NCBI RefSeq assembly: GCF_020382885.2
Contig: NC_058498.1
Location: forward strand, 18,381,001 to 18,445,000
Reading direction: 5' to 3'
Length of the DNA stretch: 64,000 bases
DNA from: Scatophagus argus
Lineage: Eukaryota; Chordata; Actinopteri; Scatophagidae
Part shown: positions 25,240-38,370 of the stretch, piece after piece
How the letters are laid out: each line of letters starts with the position of its first letter
Numbering within the stretch: position 1 is the stretch's first letter
Notes under the pieces: model-generated
Databases searched by the model: none
The model's input: only the letters and a program-made list of their open reading frames with translations
Told to the model about the DNA's origin: nothing
Position numbers and translations under genes: made by a program

Positions 25240-25580
25240 CAAGCTAGGTACTTTTTACCTTTTACTCGATTACATTTATTTGATAACTTCACTTACTAGT
25301 TATTTTGCATATTGAGATCAATAAAACAAAATGTAATCAACAGAGACATTTTGAAGCTGTTTAAGGCTCAGCAGTTAAACCACCTTTACCAGCCTCAGCA
25401 TTAAAATATGGAACACATTTGTCCATCAGTAATTATACCCATAATACTTGATAATACTTTTGTACTTATACTGAAGTAAAGATCTAAATGCAATTCTTTT
25501 ACTTGTAACAAAGTATTTCTACACTATGACCACCTTTACTTAAATACATGATCTGAGTACTTCTTCTGCCACTGATAATA
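25240..25580. repeat. degenerate non-autonomous DNA transposon-like repeat
   Basis: The right end reads ACTTAAATACATGATCTGAG then TACTTCTTCTGCCACTG, the terminal sequence of a very common fish element. The interior has matching CTTTTACTTGTAAC and TACTTTTGTACTTATACTG patches. A fragment of a second copy is seen at about 25905-25965. Class assignment is from memory of the family. Confidence 0.5.
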
Positions 25581-28020
25581 ATCAGTGTGCACTTTGTGCA
25601 CTGTGTATAGTCCTCGTGCATTATGTATAGTCTCGGGTTGTTTTCACTATGTACAGTCATGTACAGGTTGTATTTAACTTCTCGTGTAATGAAGTGTAGC
25701 ACGTGGTCCCTGGAGAAATGTTGTGTCATTTCACTGTTCACTGTACTACTGTAAACAACTGAAATGGCTATAAAAAGTCCCTTGGCTTGACTCGACAATG
25801 CAATAATATACTAACATGACATCATTTTCTATGATGTTTTGTAACAAAAATACAGCTTTGAAATTGCACTTAAGTCAAATTTTGCTTGCAAGATTTTTAA
25901 GTTTAGTGGAGTATGTATCCACTGTGGTATTGTGGCTTTTACTTGAATAAAGGATGTGAATGCTTCCTAGACTTAGAAACTGAACTACATCCTGAGCAGT
26001 AAGACAGAGAAGAACTTCCCCTAATTGATATGCTGCTTCGATTTCATTTCAAGTTTCCATTCCTGTCCGTGCTTTGCGAGTCTACAGCAGTGATCAGTGA
26101 GTCCTCAGTTAATGATTAGGTTAAGTTATGTCTTGACTGAGTTACTGGGTTGCCGAAAGACAATCAGTTGTAATAGCGTGAAATCTGAAACTTCTGATAT
26201 GTGATATAGAAGCAGTGTCTAGAAATATGTCTGCCTAAGGATTTAGGTGGAGACATGCACACACATACTGTACACACACACACACAAATCCATTTCAATT
26301 TGTAAACTACAGCAGGGACCATCCACTAACTAGGGCATCTGCCTGCTGATGGAAACCAAGAGCCCTGTGAGGCATCCAGCTCATCTGGTCTGTCTCGTAC
26401 AATTCATCTTCAAGTTTTACAGCATGGTATGGCAAGTGTGCAGGTAGATGTCTCCACAATATGAAGCCCAGTTTATTTTCTTACATTTAACTATGATTTT
26501 GCTCCTGACTGTACGGACAAGAGGTAAAGTCTGAACTTAGCAAGAGAGACAATGAGGACTGTTATAAACTGAGCTATTTAGCATCCTGTAGCTCAGGGTG
26601 CAGGATTTGGACCAGTATCTGATTTGCAATCAGTGTGTTGATCTGATGTTGCAGATTCCTGTAATTTCATTTGTTTCTTTTGTGTTTTACTGTATGTGTG
26701 CAGGAGCTGGTGACCTTTACATTTTCATAAATCAGTAGAACTCAGTAGTCTGCATGCCTGCAGAGTAATCCATCTGTACAAAGTAGACCAGTAAATGTGC
26801 AGTGGGAGAGCTTAATTTCTAACTACTTGCTTGCTAACTAATTGCTTACAAAGAAGAAAGGACGATCTTGCAGTGTTTCAGTTTGAGGCTCATAGTGGCT
26901 AAATCTGTGGAATGCACTTCCTTTCTCTTAACCAATCATTAATCTGTATTTACTCAGTGTAGCTCAGGGCACTCCAGCCGTGAGAAATCTTTCCCAAATC
27001 ACCTCTCTACTTTAGCCTGCTTGCATGTGTGTGTCTTTGTGTGCATGTGGATATGTGTGCAGTCAGACTGGTTTGTCAGAGAGGAATAGAAAAAAGTCTC
27101 AGCCGAAACTGACTCTGGCGCATGCACATATACGCACATTCTGTCCGTGTTTCACATACAAACACAAACCAGTGATTGAGTGAGAAGTTGGAATTCCTTC
27201 TGCACTTTAAGTCCTGCCTCTATCTCAGAAGGTTAAGGGCTACAGCTCTTATCACATACTGATACTGCGTGTGTGTACATGCATTAGCTTGTGTGTGTGT
27301 CTGTGTGTGTGTGTTTGTATAACCCTGTCCACATGTGTGTGTGTGCATGTTTGAGAAAACACAGACTGGCTCATGGGACTGCTCAAGCTGTGTGTTTTGG
27401 CTCTGTCAGGCAGACCATTACTATGGCGTCGAAGGTCAGGTGGTCTGGCCAGAACGCCCCGATACATTTGTATGTCTGAATTAGTTATGGAGGCCTGATG
27501 AATGACCTCTCTGGAAAGTTGATGTGCACTTCCTTAGTTGCCAGTGGGTTTTGTGAGATTGTCATGACACTTCCCAAGACCGCTCAGCATGTCTGAGGGG
27601 TGAAATGGTGATGAGACAGGCCACCCTGGAAGGTTACAGGTTTTATACCTGGTCCACCCTGAAATAAAGTATCCTTGAGCAACACTTTGATTACTTCCTT
27701 GTGTCAAAGAGACTACAAGCAGCTGTAGAAACTCAGGTGATAAAATATGAAGATATACCACGTCTTCAAGTCGGCCTTCTTTTTCACCATGATCTGGGAA
27801 CTATTATTAACTGTGGAAACATGTTGGACCATGGCTTTTGCATGATGAATGGACACATACATAAAATCATGAATTAAAGTTTAAATATTCATGATTCAAT
27901 GACAGTCAGGAGGCAGATCGATAATGATTAATACTGACATGTACTGACATGTGCAACTGTCATGTCATGTGATGTCATGATGAAAAAGCACTTCAGTGCA
28001 ACTAATGAAATTATAGTACG
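25581..28020. other. non-coding stretch with short GT/CA runs
   Basis: No coding gene supported. Short CA/GT runs at 26270-26285 and 27270-27350. 26880-27010 is a repeat-free patch with GGCTCATAGTGGCTAAATC and AACCAATCATTAATC that could be regulatory. Otherwise nothing distinctive. Confidence 0.4.
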
Positions 28021-28021
28021 C

Positions 28022-28105
28022 AACACCACTACTTCAACTAATACCAATACTAATACTAAAACTAATGATAACAGTCATACTAATAATAAAACTATTACTA
28101 CAAAT
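28022..28105. repeat. ACTAAT-rich degenerate tandem repeat
   Basis: Irregular ACTAAT, ACCAAT and ACTACT units give a Thr/Asn-rich open frame that is not a gene. Confidence 0.7.
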
Positions 28106-28682
28106 AGAAACACTTCAGTCATATTGAGAAAGCAGATAATGAAAGCTGTTCTCTCAAGACAAACAGATATCTGTTTTTGATAAACAGTATGAAGTTACCC
28201 AAGTTAGAAGTGAGAAGCTTTCTGCAGCTCTCTCATGCCCAGGTTACCTGAGGTCAAAAGGGCTCAGCCACTATCTCAATTCCAGTCCTTTTACTGTCTC
28301 TTTCTATTCTTCAGTGCAGCTTCTCCTGTCTTTCAATCAGGTGTTGTTATGCATTTTCAAAGGCTGTTTTAATTATGAATGTTCAGAGGGCTCTGTTTTT
28401 CTCTTTTTGTTTCTCTCTGTCTCTGAATCCAGGTCAACAGCCATGTAAATCTTGGCTCACGGAGTCCTCAGTGGTTCTGTGAAGCCCTTGCCATCTCTCC
28501 GGTTTCTGCACGCAAAGGAAATGGTGCAGACATATCACACGTCTTCATCTTTACTGGGGCTCTTGGGTCACTTTGGTCAGCAAATCCTTGAGATAAAATT
28601 TGAACTTTTTTGGCATCCTGGTTGTGTAAAGGTCATCACTAGTGCCTTTATCTCTTCATGTTTCCATTAGCCAATGTAAGCC

Positions 28683-28970
28683 ATTAAAGAAAAAGTTGAC
28701 ATTTTTAGAAATACTCTATTATCTTTCTCTCTGGAAGTTAGATGAGAAGATTGCTACCACACTCATACCTGTACAGTAATTATAAAGCTACCGCCAGCAG
28801 TGGGTTATCTTATCTTATCACAACAACTGGGAACAGTGATCTTTAGAGGTGCTGGTAGGGCGGTTTTCTTAACTTTTGTACAGGGTTCAGTTGAACTGTT
28901 TCTCCATGTTTTCATTGTTTATGCTATAGCTAAAGCTCCGAAATGTATCCTTATATTTCCAGATGGAAAA
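28683..28970. mobile_element. fold-back MITE-like copy A
   Basis: Starts AAAGTTGACATTTTTAGAAA and includes AGTTAGATGAGAAGATTG, a GCCAGCAG block, TTTAGAGGTGCTGGTAGG and an AGCTAAAGC block. This is the order of a teleost fold-back element with copies at 46768-47120 and 51198-51640. Confidence 0.6.
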
Positions 28971-29084
28971 ATTGGAAAATGTGAATTTTGTTTTGTTTTT
29001 TTTCATTTATTATGTTTATGCTGTTGAAGTTGTGCATATTTATTTAACTAGTAATAATATAATGTCATAAAGACATGACAGTGG

Positions 29085-29152
29085 AATCAGTCTCTGTCTC
29101 TCTATTGAATTTCCCCTGGGATCAATAAAGTATCTATCTATCTATCTAGTTT
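29085..29152 (+). mobile_element. LINE/SINE 3' tail with ATCT repeat
   Basis: The sequence TTGAATTTCCCCTGGGATCA followed by ATAAAGTATCTATCTATCTA is the familiar 3' end of a fish retrotransposon, ending in a tetranucleotide run. No upstream coding part is recognised. Confidence 0.65.
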
Positions 29153-32100
29153 TAGCTGCCATAATCTCCATGTGGAGCTAGTGTCCCTGTGGCAATCTTG
29201 TCCAGCTCAACAACCTCCCAGTGAACGCAGCTGGACAGCAGACTGGGACATGACACAGCCATTGAGACCGGGAAAACAGAACGAAGATAATTTAAAACTA
29301 TATATATTTATATATTTTTTTCACGTTCTACTCAGCGAATTGAAGAACTATTGCAAGCAAACCAGAGGTGATTGTGAAAAGACAAACTGTTCTAGTGAGA
29401 TTCATTTGTCTAGCTTGAATGAAGTGTGTTTTAACAAGATAATTATGCTCATCTTAGTTCAGAAAAAAAGAGAGAAACTTGAATTCAGGTGTACAGTGAT
29501 ATATTTGTGTCAAGTAAGGACAATAGATGTAAGAATATTTCCTGTCTTGATATTTTGTGAGTTTGGTGTATTTAATGGACTAAACCTATTAGACTAAAAG
29601 AAAGCCTGTTAAACTCGATGAACTTGCCTCTTGCATACATTTCCCATCTGAAACTAAGCCGTTAGAGGTACAAGCTGGAACAAAAACAGAACTGGGGCTA
29701 ACTGGTTAGCATGCCAATTTCAGCAGATATGTCTGCAACACAGTACACAGATAAAACATGACAATACATCACAGAAAACCCAAACTGAAATTCTTAACAT
29801 CCTCACTGAAAAGCTGCCAGTAATGAGGTTGTCTTTAACCTGTGTGCACATTAAAATGACCTGCTGAGGTTGCAGGTGTAGAAAGTAAATGCTGCATTTA
29901 CGTTTGTCAGGATTTCCTATTTGTGAACAAATTAAAGCTGGTGGTGGTAAGTGAAACGCGCCTGATTGATAAATTTACTTTAATTGCTTAATTGTGTCTA
30001 GTCTGTCAAGCCCACATATCTAAATAACGTCTCCACACTAATGTGCATTCAAACGGGCAGTAGAGGAAGTCGTTTTGGCGTAATAGCGATAAATGAGCGG
30101 GCTAACTGGCACTAATTATCCATTGTGAATATATGTGTGTCAGAGTGTGTGAGTCTTTGACAGGCTGGGTAGAGACACCTAACGATAACACAGCTGTGTC
30201 TTATTCTCCTGGGTCTGGGAGTGATTATACTGGAACCAAATGACCGTCTTTTTATCATTGCCTTTTCCATTTTTTTAAAATATATACATCCTTCTGAAGT
30301 TTAATCGTCATGTCAGCTTGTTGCCGGTCTGGTGTGTGGGATGGGAAAATGGAGAGACGGATGGAGAGAATGGACAGACGTCACTGTCAGTCGACGTAGG
30401 AGCTCTCATACACTCACACACTTTCATTCAACTCATCACTAACACCCTGTTGTCTTTGTCTGTCTGGGAGCCATGCCGGTTAGCAGTAGGCGTGTGACGT
30501 TAGAGAGGAGTAGGATTCCATTGTTTGCTTTTTACGTACGTCCGCCCTCAGCCTTATGTGTGAGTGTGTGTGCATTTGTGTGTCGGCGTGGTTTTGTGAG
30601 GGGACATATTCGTACGTGTGGTTTTGCACTGCAGAGAAGTGAAACCTGTGTAGCCCCAGAGACAACACCATCCTCTCTCTTTCAACCATAATACAGATCC
30701 GTGTCACGTACAGCCACTTCACAAGCCTGCTTTTTCTGTTGATGAGTGTGCTGCTTTATTTTGTAGCAACAATTACACTCTTACGCCAATAGCAGAAATC
30801 ACAATCATCTCAGATTCAAGTTTATGGACTATACATCAGCAGTGAGATTTAGATGTTGCACATGAAGAAAATAAAGCGCATGAGGTATGCACTGCTGCCC
30901 AGGAGGTTAACCTGTTTGAGCAATAGACCATCACAGTGGCATTTCACAATCATATGCCAGCTTTGAGTGCCACTCTGCCAACCAACCCATACATTTTAGC
31001 TGTGACTGTATCTTGTTGGAGATATTGGTGTAGGTGATTGATGTAAACAAATCCCTGACACAAGGACAGGCCTCAGTGGAGCATGGGTTCTGCCTTTCAA
31101 GAGCAGCAGGAAGGACTTACAATGAAACTACTCAGGCTGCTTCCTTTCTGTGCAGAGGCACTGAAAAAGAGGCACAGAGCCAGTTTCTTCTCCTCTAGCC
31201 TGAGGTGGGGTTTTTATAGAGAACTGCTCAAGAGTTTTGGAACATGCTGAGCAAATAGTTTGATGAGCTGCTGACTGAGTGATTGATGGCTTTGTTTGTC
31301 AAGTTGTTGCAAAAGCTGCTCAGGTGTTACATTAGCACATATTAAAAACATACCATGTTATTTCTGTTTTGTCATGTTCCCAAAGCATAAACTTGTTGGA
31401 AGTCCTTTTTTTTTCAACCTTGCCATGTTGTAAGGAATAAGGAAAGGCACTGATGCATACACTCGAGTCATTGTGCTTATGCACCTGAAAGCTGTGTTTA
31501 TTTTCCCCGCTGCTGCACATGCAAGCTCTGGTTTGTATGTCGGTCCTGAGAGCAACTTCCTGAGGTTCTCTCCAAGCTTCCTGTCTGAGAAGTCAGAGGT
31601 TATCTGCAAAGTCCGCCCCTTTCAAACCCACACAGGTCCATGCAGCTGTTTCCTCTGATGATTATGGATCAGAAACACACACATGCATGCATGTTCTGGG
31701 ATTTCAGGAAAGTGTGAAAATCTACTGAAGAATATTTCTGCAAAGTTTCCTGTGTGACTGAGAGCATGCTTTTCTGTATCTGTTGTGTTCCCTAACTTTT
31801 CTTTATTTAAATTTGTGTGTGAGGAATGGGTGTGGTCATGAGCTCAGTTCCAGGACAGGAACCATACTCCTAATGTGTGTGCTTGTGTCAGTGTGTATCC
31901 ATGTGTGTGCATTTTGGAACATCTGCTCCTCGTTTTCCCTCCTTTGCGTGGCCCACCCCTGTCGTGGGTCCTGGACTCAAGCTCTTCTGTTGACAAAAAA
32001 GAGAGGAAGACAGAGATGGAGCAAGGAAGAAACAAAGAGTGGCAACATTTCTGCAGCCATTTTAGTGCAGTGAATTTTATAAACTCGTTGTCAAGGGATT

Positions 32101-32970
32101 ATCATCAGTTGCTAGCTGTTGCAAGCTCCAGTTCTCTGTTCTCACTTTTCCTACCCCGTCTTCCCACTTTGTTTTCCTTCACTCCTCTCTTCCTTCCCCC
32201 TCAGTGTTTCTTCCCTGGCCTTGCTCGCTCCAGCCACCTCCCTTAAGGCAGCAGATGGCGGGTCCTTGTACAGATGTTTTGTGTTTATCACTCTCCAATC
32301 ACATCTTTAACAAACTCTCATACAGTAAACATTGACAGAGGCGTCTCCTCTCCTCTGCTGTCACGGTGCACATGAACAGGCAGAAAAAGGCTGATATTAT
32401 ACAAGGAATGGATGGAGAAACAGGAGTTAAACACTGGGAGAGAAAAGCAGAGCATAAAAGACAGAAATCCAATGCCACCTACATGCTTGCTGCTGAGAGG
32501 GACAGCTGTTCTTGTTCTCTTCTGTTTGTAAGACAAACACACAATGCACCAAGGCACAGACACACACACGTAAAAAATAGACTCAGGCATGCACGCACTT
32601 CATGGTTTCTGTACTGGTTTGAGTCCAACATCTTTTCTGTGGACAGTGTGTGCTTATCAACAATGACAGAGTTTTGTCACTTGCGTGCAGCTACGCTCTG
32701 ACATAAAAAGGAAGTCCTGAGACCTGCTTTTACACTCACTCCAGAAATCACTTAGCTGTGAGAAGCATTGCTTACATAGCTGCATTTTTCTGTTTTTAAC
32801 CAGCCAGTTTGCAGGCCCGTCTTACTCCTTCGACTTCTCTGTTGTTTCGTATCTGTGTGATCAACTGATATGACCATCGTAGGGATTTTTATCGACTTGT
32901 ATTTCACATTTGAGTGAGACATCATAATACTGTCGCTGCTGCTCTCTCACAATCAGGAAGAGAAGCATCG
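29153..32970. other. non-coding stretch with candidate conserved element at 29.9-30.14 kb
   Basis: No coding gene supported. A repeat-free patch at about 29925-30140 carries TTAATTGCTTAATTG, GATAAATTTAC and GCACTAATTATCC, which resembles homeodomain-bound conserved elements. 32050-32250 is pyrimidine-rich. The frame at 29172-29597 shows no recognisable domain. Confidence 0.4.
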
Positions 32971-35220
32971 GCTATTAATATTGAGCAATGCAGCAGTAAG
33001 ATACCAATAACAAGACTATAAATAATTCTTTCTGCAGTTCACCTGACTTGTTCTGGCTTGGCGGTTGATAGAACAGGCAGGAGAGCCATGAGGACATACC
33101 AGAACACAGACATGGAGAGAAATTCCTATGCATGCTTACACAACCTCTTACAAACATTAATACTATACTGTAAGTGTATGTGTATGTTTGTACTTGATAC
33201 ACATTAACATCTGTTAAAACTCTAAAAAGACATTTATCTTTGTAACCACATCTGAAAACTGTATGTTCAGTTTGGGTTTGTTGCTTCTTATTGATAAGTT
33301 TTGGTGAGCACTTTATGTGTCGGGGTGGGGGTTTTGTTTTTGCTGCCAAATCCCCAAAATGACAAGGTTTCAGTTTAAGTTTCATTGACAAACAATAAAA
33401 TATCGACCTGCACAGTTTTTACTCATGCTAGCAGCTTGGCTTCATGGATGACAATGTTTATTCAGCCAGGAGAGCTCTTGTGATTGCTTTAAAAAGATTT
33501 GATTCACAGGTATTCATAAATTAATCACTATCTAATGATTCATTAATATAGAATCTAAATCTATTGTCCTTACTTGATCCCAGTTATTAAGCATTTCTGA
33601 TTTGTTCCTTGCTCCTTTCTTAATTAAATACTCAATGACTAATCATTGGCTATAAAATTTGGTCAGGATTTACTCATTACTCATAACTAATGGTTAAGTA
33701 GCAGTTAGTTCCTCATTTGTCCTCATTTGAACCATTCATGCTTCCCAGATGTTGAATCCTATTGTCTTTGCTTTTATATACATAGACAGGCCGAGTCAGA
33801 CAGACAGAGCCACAGCAGCTGATACTCCAGGGAGTGACAATGCTGGACCTCAATTTGCTGAACTTGACTGCAGGCCCAGACTTTGGCACTGAGGTGTGCC
33901 CCTCAGCTTGACGACATAACACCCTACTGTCAAATTAGGAGGGATTCTCTCCCTTTCCTCCTCTCCACTCTTTCACTTTCCCCATCTCATTCTCTTTTGA
34001 CTTGTACATGTTCTTGTTCTGCCTGTTCTGTGATGAATCTGGCTGATTGATGGAGTACTGTAGATCAGAGTTTATTACTTACACAGGCTTTTCAGACATG
34101 GACACACCCAGTACCAACATACTCCTCCTCCTCCTGCTTTCCTCTCTCGTGGCCCGGACATCTCAGTCACATTACTGTATCTTACCTCTTCTAGTGTCTG
34201 TGGTTTCTCCTCCTTGTATTGCTCAGCTCCCCTTACCCCAATTGCATCACTTATCCAGGTGATGACATTCATCTCATGTCGCAGTGGACAGGCTTCTCTG
34301 TGTGATGTCCAGGTGCTTAATCCTTCACTTGTATCCAGTTAGCCGCTGTTAGTCCTCTGACATGCCGGACTGGAGACGTGGAGCCAGGGAGGGAGGCCAT
34401 CAGACAGACAGCTGCTGCTCTGGGGTGACAGTCAACCTTCCCATACCCTCCCTGTACCCCCCTACACACACACACACACACACATGCACCTTCCTGTAGT
34501 TTGTAAAAGGATGAGGACCTTTCATCGATCCCCTCACCTTGTTATCCCATTGCAAACCTTCCTTAAATATACAGTGTATGAAGAATAATTTTAGTGTTGA
34601 CAGAGTGGAAAAGACAAATACAAACAAGAATGAATAAGGATCTAAAGGCTTACCAGCATGATTTTACATACTTAGGTTTTATAGTTTTAGTTCATCTTAT
34701 TTGTTCTTTTTGGTTTCATACAGTGACCAACCCAGGACAGTAGCAGCACATTTAATCTGTAGACAGACCAACGATAAAAGCAGTTCATAAGTTACAGACA
34801 ATGGGAATGTTTCTTCTCCGTGCCAGCAGTTGTACTTGGCTCACTTGTCCAAAATTTATAGCAGAGTTCTGGTTGAGCTTTTTTCTGCTGAGAGACTGGA
34901 AATAGTATGTGGTGACTTTCCTCCTCACACATTTACCATGGTGCTGGCAACATCTTTACATCTGCCTATATTTGACAGGAAATAGCTAAGATTGTACCCT
35001 AAATGCTTATAGGAGGAAATACCCATGAATTTGCATGCTCGCATAAAGAAGAAGACGTACACACACACACACACACGCACACGCTCACACTGAGACACAC
35101 TTATTCATTCCACTTAGTGGTTCTGAGAAGAAGCAGTGCTCCACATAAAGTACTGAGTCATGAGTATGGCGTAAAATTCAATCATCCTTTTCCCTCCGGT
35201 CTCTGAGCTTGATTCCCATC
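32971..35220. other. non-coding stretch
   Basis: No gene supported. 33780-33920 is a repeat-free patch that may be regulatory (CAATTTGCTGAACTTGACTG). CA runs occur at 34466-34485 and 35060-35100. Confidence 0.4.
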
Positions 35221-35221
35221 A

Positions 35222-35255
<34 letters not shown>

Positions 35256-35399
35256 TTGTACATTTTCCCATCAACACATCCCTATTATCCAGTGCTGTTT
35301 AGTGGCTAATGAATTTACATGGCCACCAACTGATGTGCTTCTTTACCACTGATACAAAACACACAGACTGAGTGCATGTTGTGAAAGTGTTTATGTGTA

Positions 35400-35436
<37 letters not shown>

Positions 35437-36420
35437 GCTTGGGTACCAGTAATTGTATCAGTAATGATATAAAGGCGGATTTCATGGTAATTGCTTACAG
35501 TGCAAGTTCCATCCCATAAATTAACCATCTTCCATACATTTTTGTTGCAAATGGCTGGAATGGAGAAAGATAGGATAAACCCCAGAGATAAGAGGAAAAG
35601 AAGAGATGAAAGGTTTAGAAGAGGAGGAAGAGTGATTGATGGATAGATAAGGGGAAGATTGACTTATGAAAGACCAGGGCCACATTTATTTGTTGTAACT
35701 CACCAAGGAGGTCCAGAAAGTTTAATTTCTTGCATGACTTACCAGCTTAATCCCAGTTTGGTAGAACCCTCATTTGTTCACAAGCACATCAAAAGGGCAG
35801 TTACAGAGTTACATTCAGAAATGATATAATGCAAGTTAGGTTGAACGTGAGAGAGGAAAGAGAAGGTGGATCGGCAAAAGGTGTTTCAGATGAGGGGAGG
35901 ATGAGAGGTGAGATGGGACGATGAGAAGTGGAGTGAGATGCAGAGATGGAGGAGTGAAGGGAGGGGATGTCCCTCAGGGAGGTTCATCTGTCCACATATG
36001 TAATGAAAAGATAGTCATCCATGTACCCGCCTAATGTAGTGTATCAATGAACAGCCACTCTCTCCCTCTGCCTCTCCCTCTGTCTCTCTAATCACTTGTG
36101 TTTGGAGCGAGGTTACAGGCTTTGTTGAGGTCTCCCTGCCTGGAGGCAAACCAAAGCCTTTCAACTTTGTGGCTTGTGGCCCACCCTGCCTCATACTGGT
36201 ATGCACTCTATCCCCCTCTATCCCTGGCTCTGTAGCAGAGGTCAGAGGTCAGGAGCTGGCAGGTGATTGGATGTTGTTGTGGTAAGGGAATACTGGGCCG
36301 CTAAGTGCTGCAAAAACACCAACTGTCTCTGATATTACTGGCCACAGGCCTTTAGTCTACCCGTATGCGTTTATGTGTGGTTATGTGTGTGTGTGTGCGT
36401 GTGTGTGTGTGTGTGTGTGT
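35222..36420. repeat. CA/GT microsatellite cluster with purine-rich stretch
   Basis: CA run at 35222-35253, GT runs at about 35399-35440 and 36379-36420. 35560-35970 is purine-rich (GA-rich) on the plus strand. A perfect AGGTCA-G-AGGTCA direct repeat is at 36239-36251. Confidence 0.85.
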
Positions 36421-38370
36421 AGAGGTCAGAAAGGGACAAAGACCAGATTTTTGTCTTGAACGAGACCTTCTGAACACTATCCACCTGGAAATTAACAGGA
36501 TCCATGTGCCTGTCTGTGTGTGTGCATATGAGACTTCACAAGAATCGCAGTGAAAGTTACAATATTTATCAGATCATATCTGCCATTAAAACAGGTTATA
36601 GCTGGATCCCAAACAGACCGACAGTAACAGTTGGACAGTTTAAATGCTGGAGAAGTTAAGTCAGGGAAATGGAGACAGACCCCCCAGCAATGTTTTTGAT
36701 GAGCCAGCTGTGGCCACCACATAAACTGTCAAGCCTTATGTCAAAGGGGAGTGAGAGGTGACAGGCTGGAAGGAGCAAAGTTTCTAAATAAAATGCATTG
36801 CGTTTTCTGAAGAAAATTCAAGTTCAAATTCAAGATTTGCTTAAGAGCTTATTTTTAAAGTGTTAAAGCTGTGGCTATGAGGTTTCCAAAATGTTACTAG
36901 CTGCGACTTCAGAAAATGGTTGTTAAATGTTAAAAGGTTACATGTTGATTGCTGAGTGTTTGCTAACATTTTACCTGGTAGTTACTTGGCATATGCTGAG
37001 ATGTTTGAAGTGTAGTTTCCCCTCTAGTGCTAAAGTTGTCCTAGACAGTTGATACTGTCAAATCTAACAAATAATAATAACTGAGGTTTTTGGTGTGTGC
37101 TCATGGATGACATGTGTTTTGTAGAACGCGTATGAAGGTTTTTAGATATGACTCAGAGTTTGATAGACAGATGAATGAGACACACACACACAAATTCTGT
37201 GTTTTCGGCTGAAGGTTGTGGACTGAGAGGATTCACTAGTAATTATGGGTCTATTCTCATCACTCTTCATGTGAAGGCTAAAGTGCTCTCTTGGCGCTCC
37301 CTTCTCCCCTTTAGTTTGATTGAAAAGACTCTCAAGTAGACACAGTTTCCAACATGGTTTAGCTGAAACACAGACACACACATACGCATTGCCATGCAAA
37401 ACACACATGCACAGCTGTTGTATAATATGTTTTATGAGCACACAATGCTCACTTGGCAGTGCCTCAGCTCCCCAAAGTTCAAGCACCCTATAGTTGATAT
37501 TCTGGATTAATGCCAGACTAACTCACTGCCCTTTCTCCCTTACACACACACACTCTTACACACCAGCCCTGCCAAAAGTTTCACTGCAATGGGGAACGGA
37601 CTGCAGCCATTTCTCATGTAAGCTTGCTCTTTCTCTCACCTCTTCTCCACTTCACAGCCTTGACTCACCCTCTGCTGCATGCAATAAATAATCACAAAGT
37701 GAAGTCCAATAATTAGTTGGCATGAGTGTGAGAGGGCTATCGGGATGAGGAAATGCCCACAGGAATGAGATGATATAGAGGGAAGGAGTGGAGAATAAAG
37801 GGTAGACTGAGGGGAGTAAAACATTAAAAGGTGATGGAGTCGTGCAGACACGGCAGCCGTTGGTGCAGCCAAACAAACCCAGTGACCCCTCTTCTCAGCC
37901 CAGTGCTTTGCCTGTCTGATGTTCTCTTCCTCTGGCAGCAACAAGGCATCACCCCAGCCAGGCCCTGCCCGTCCTCTTCTTCGCCTCACCTATAGCATAC
38001 CAAAGCACTGTCCAACCTAGCAGAGCAGCATGAGCCAGCCCTGCCCAGTTGCTCAACCCAGCCCTGCAGGAGGCAAACATAGAACTTCAGTTGCTCATAT
38101 GAAGCACTGGAAAACATTGAGAGCTCCATATTATTTAAACCTCTGCCCTCAGCTCCCCCTTTTCTTCTATTATGAAGAGTCACATTCTTTCTGCATGTGC
38201 CACAGATGTTCTGACTTTAATGTAGCACTGTCATTGCTATCTTATTCTTATTTTCCCCTTTATCTCTTTCCTTTCCTTTCTCTTTCTCTGTCATTCACCC
38301 ACTCCACCACAACCCCTCATCTCAATGGTTTGCTGTAACAAAATCAGGGGCTTAGAGATCCCCAATGCAA
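36421..38370. other. non-coding stretch
   Basis: No coding gene supported. Only short CA runs (37180, 37370, 37545). Pyrimidine-rich sequence at 38230-38320. Confidence 0.4.

Noticed and set aside
29172-29597. 141-codon plus-strand frame
   Set aside because: No known domain, follows directly on a LINE-type tail, and has AT-rich composition like its surroundings.
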